Origin: Lepidodermella squamata
Taxonomy: Eukaryota; Gastrotricha
NCBI GenBank assembly: GCA_047495785.1
Contig: JBLDXI010000017.1
Coordinates: forward strand, 2,852,001 to 2,916,000
Direction: 5' to 3'
DNA: 64,000 bases
Every line of letters starts with the position of its first letter. The first letter of the stretch is position 1. The notes beneath the pieces are model-generated. The model made no database searches. It was not told the DNA's origin and worked only from the letters and a program-made list of their open reading frames with translations. Both the position numbers and the translations under genes were made by a program. This document shows positions 62,010 through 64,000 of this stretch, in pieces.

Positions 62010-63958
62010 ATGACCTCAAAAGAGTCTGCTGCGCTTGTGGTCATCCTAGCTCTGATATGCTCTCCAGTGAATGGGCATCAAATGCTGTCTGCCCGTAATC
62101 CTACCAGTCGCGAATTACCCAAACGCCAGACAAACGCTTTTCACTCGACCAAGGGACTCAATTTAGGAGGATCCATGGCTTCGTCAACTGAGCCCACACT
62201 CTCAGATTCTGCGGAACCTTCATCACGGGAAACCAGGAAAAGCAGACGAGACCCAAGGAATGCCAACCAAAAACTGCTTCAAATGCTGTTCAGCAATTAT
62301 ATCAAGGTATAATTATGATTTTGAAGATGGTAGTTTCCTATAAAATTTTATTTTATTCACAGGAAGCTATGCCGGATAGGTATACGTTGCGTTCGAACGA
62401 GAATACTGTGCTAAAAAGTAGTTATTTTAGGCCAGTTATTGTTCACTTCGATATACTACTGTTGAAACTCAAAGCATCGGTTCGTATTCCTTGCAATCAT
62501 GAATACTTTTGAACTGTCAGGATTTCTAGGTCGAGAAAGAAGGAATATTCGAAAGCGTAGTGGGACTATTTATTGTGAGTTGGTCTTTGCTGAACGTTTT
62601 CGCTAAATTTATTATTTATTCCTATTTCCATTTTTAGGAATGGATTGACGAACGGTAAATCTTAACCGATTTCGAGCATCATTGATGAAAGTATTATAGG
62701 ATGAGCTGGGATCCGGAAGATTTTGACAATCTGACTGTACTGTCGTTTGATGCGAGTATAAGCCATTAATCTTAAAAAAATTGCGCTTAAAAATCTGTGA
62801 TTTTTAGATCAGATATGGCTGCCAGACATAGCGGTATGATTTTATTTACTTTTATCCTGACACTATGCATAATTGTCGCATTTCGCTCTATTTTATGCCT
62901 TACAATTCTAGATGACAAATTCAGGTAAGATTTGAAGTTCGCGTTTATCTGTCGCGAAATTTCTTTTTTTTTGGATAGCTGATCACCTTTACGCCATTAG
63001 TCGGGACACGAGATTCATTGTCAGAGTGACTTCTGAAGGTCGTTTCAAATTCGTTCCCACTGGTACAGCTCGAACATGGTGCGGTGAGTGCATTCAGGCA
63101 ACAATTCCTACTTACAACTTCAATATTCATGTATCCGTTAGATTTGAAACTGCTGACCTTTCCTTTTGATTTTCAAACTGTACGTAACAAATTTTCAATA
63201 TTTCCAAAGACTTCTCCAATTCATTATTTTATTACAGTGCACTTTGGAGTTCGAAAGGTTCGAAATCCGTCTAGTTTGACATGCAAATTTGTTTAACTGG
63301 CATCTGCCTTCATTTTTCAGCTGGTCAATGAACACTTCAATGATGACAGTAAGATCTATCCAGTTCGATGCTCAGTTTTTGCTATTTTCCTCTAATTTAG
63401 TTCGACGGTGGCAGCCGACTCTTGCTAGACACCCATTTTTCGTCTACCGAGTGGTCTCTTTGCCAATATCAATCTGTGGTACGTCCAAACTTTGGCGACA
63501 TTATCGCTTTATACTTTGCAATCCTTTGTCATGAAGACCTACGACCACACCTACGAATTCACGAATGAAACGTTCAATCGAGTTGAATTCGAATTCATCG
63601 TTAAGAGAAAAAGTTGGTTTCTCATAAAAAAATATTAGATTGCGGCCTAATCAATTTCAATTCTAGGCACTTTTTACGTTATAAATCTAATTTTTCCCGT
63701 GAGTTTTACGCCAAAGACTGTTAAAATGTAGTTAATTCTACATTATATTTTAGTGTGCAACGCTGTCATTCATTCAGCTTATGGTTTTCCTAATTTCGAG
63801 CACAGGTACAATTTTGGATAAAGTGAAATTGGAGAACTATTCAATCTTTTCCCTTCTTTTTTTCTTTGCTTGTAGACACCACAGTGGATCGGATTGGATT
63901 CGCCACAACCAATCTTCTCACTCTTGTCGTCTTTCAGACCATCGTTACTGCCGAAATG
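62010..63958 (+). CDS. Cys-loop ligand-gated ion channel subunit (5' part, continues past window)
   Basis: At least 16 exons: 62010-62306, 62363-62479, 62530-62574, 62638-62654, 62700-62755, 62808-62833, 62912-62924, 62979-63083, 63142-63179, 63238-63257, 63321-63348, 63401-63478, 63537-63612, 63667-63698, 63754-63805, 63876-63958. Phases agree; 361 residues are present. Signal peptide ALVVILALICSPVNG; ligand-domain motifs EWIDERMSWDPEDFD and IWLPDIA; the Cys-loop is C-DLKLLTFPFDFQT-C, exactly 13 residues between cysteines. FYVINLIFP leads into TM1, and the TM2 region reads DRIGFATTNLLTLVVFQTIV. TM2 is unlike the PAR motif of anion channels, so a divergent acetylcholine-receptor-like cation channel is likely, but ligand and ion are inferred. 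TM3 and TM4 lie beyond the right edge. Confidence 0.85.
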
Positions 63959-64000
63959 GTAACGATATAACTTCGATTGCAATAATGAATAAAAGGGTAA

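Overview
The window is eukaryotic, from a compact animal genome. Genes are split by mostly very short (about 50-65 bp), AT-rich GT-AG introns, no operons are visible, and the proteins are metazoan: Groucho/TLE, nuclear receptors, a Cys-loop receptor, an LRR-Ig membrane protein, RAB1, CCT4 and WDR62. Short introns and nematode-like nuclear receptors suggest a small-genome ecdysozoan. An intact AK7, normally a cilium/flagellum protein, argues against a typical nematode; a tardigrade or similar animal is a plausible but unproven guess.

Layout. 1-4571 (-): the 5' part of a WDR62/MAPKBP1 scaffold gene, running off the left edge. 4852-5223 (-): a small secreted cysteine-rich protein. 6127-10177: housekeeping genes, namely an uncertain 74-aa ORF (-), SEM1/DSS1 (+), an RNF141-like RING protein (+) and CCT4 (+). 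10575-20487: four PGAP4-like glycosyltransferase paralogues, one on the minus strand facing away from three on the plus strand, with a tRNA-Phe(GAA) gene among them. 20730-23542 (-): AK7 in 14 exons, tail to tail with the last PGAP4 copy. 24780-25662 (+): RAB1. 29397-35334 (+): Groucho/TLE with long 5' introns.

39429-52666 (+): three tandem nuclear-receptor paralogues, the most unusual part of the window. The third has a nearly ordinary DNA-binding domain. The first two carry 73- and 53-residue low-complexity insertions exactly where the dimerisation loop (D-box) of the second zinc finger should be 5-6 residues. A long intron of the third gene holds an approximately 0.9-kb element with long terminal inverted repeats, flanked by a 10-bp direct repeat, and inside it a decayed nuclear-receptor zinc-finger fragment. 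58162-60956 (+): a Kekkon-like LRR-Ig transmembrane protein. 62010 to the right edge (+): a Cys-loop ligand-gated channel broken into at least 16 exons, some only 13-20 nt.

Exon structures were assembled by hand from reading frame, GT/AG sites and family similarity. Joined phases were checked arithmetically for every multi-exon gene, but no transcript evidence or database search was available. Long gene-free stretches (about 35.3-39.4 kb, 45.9-48.4 kb, 52.7-58.2 kb) probably hold regulatory DNA of the neighbouring developmental genes; I found no further genes in them.
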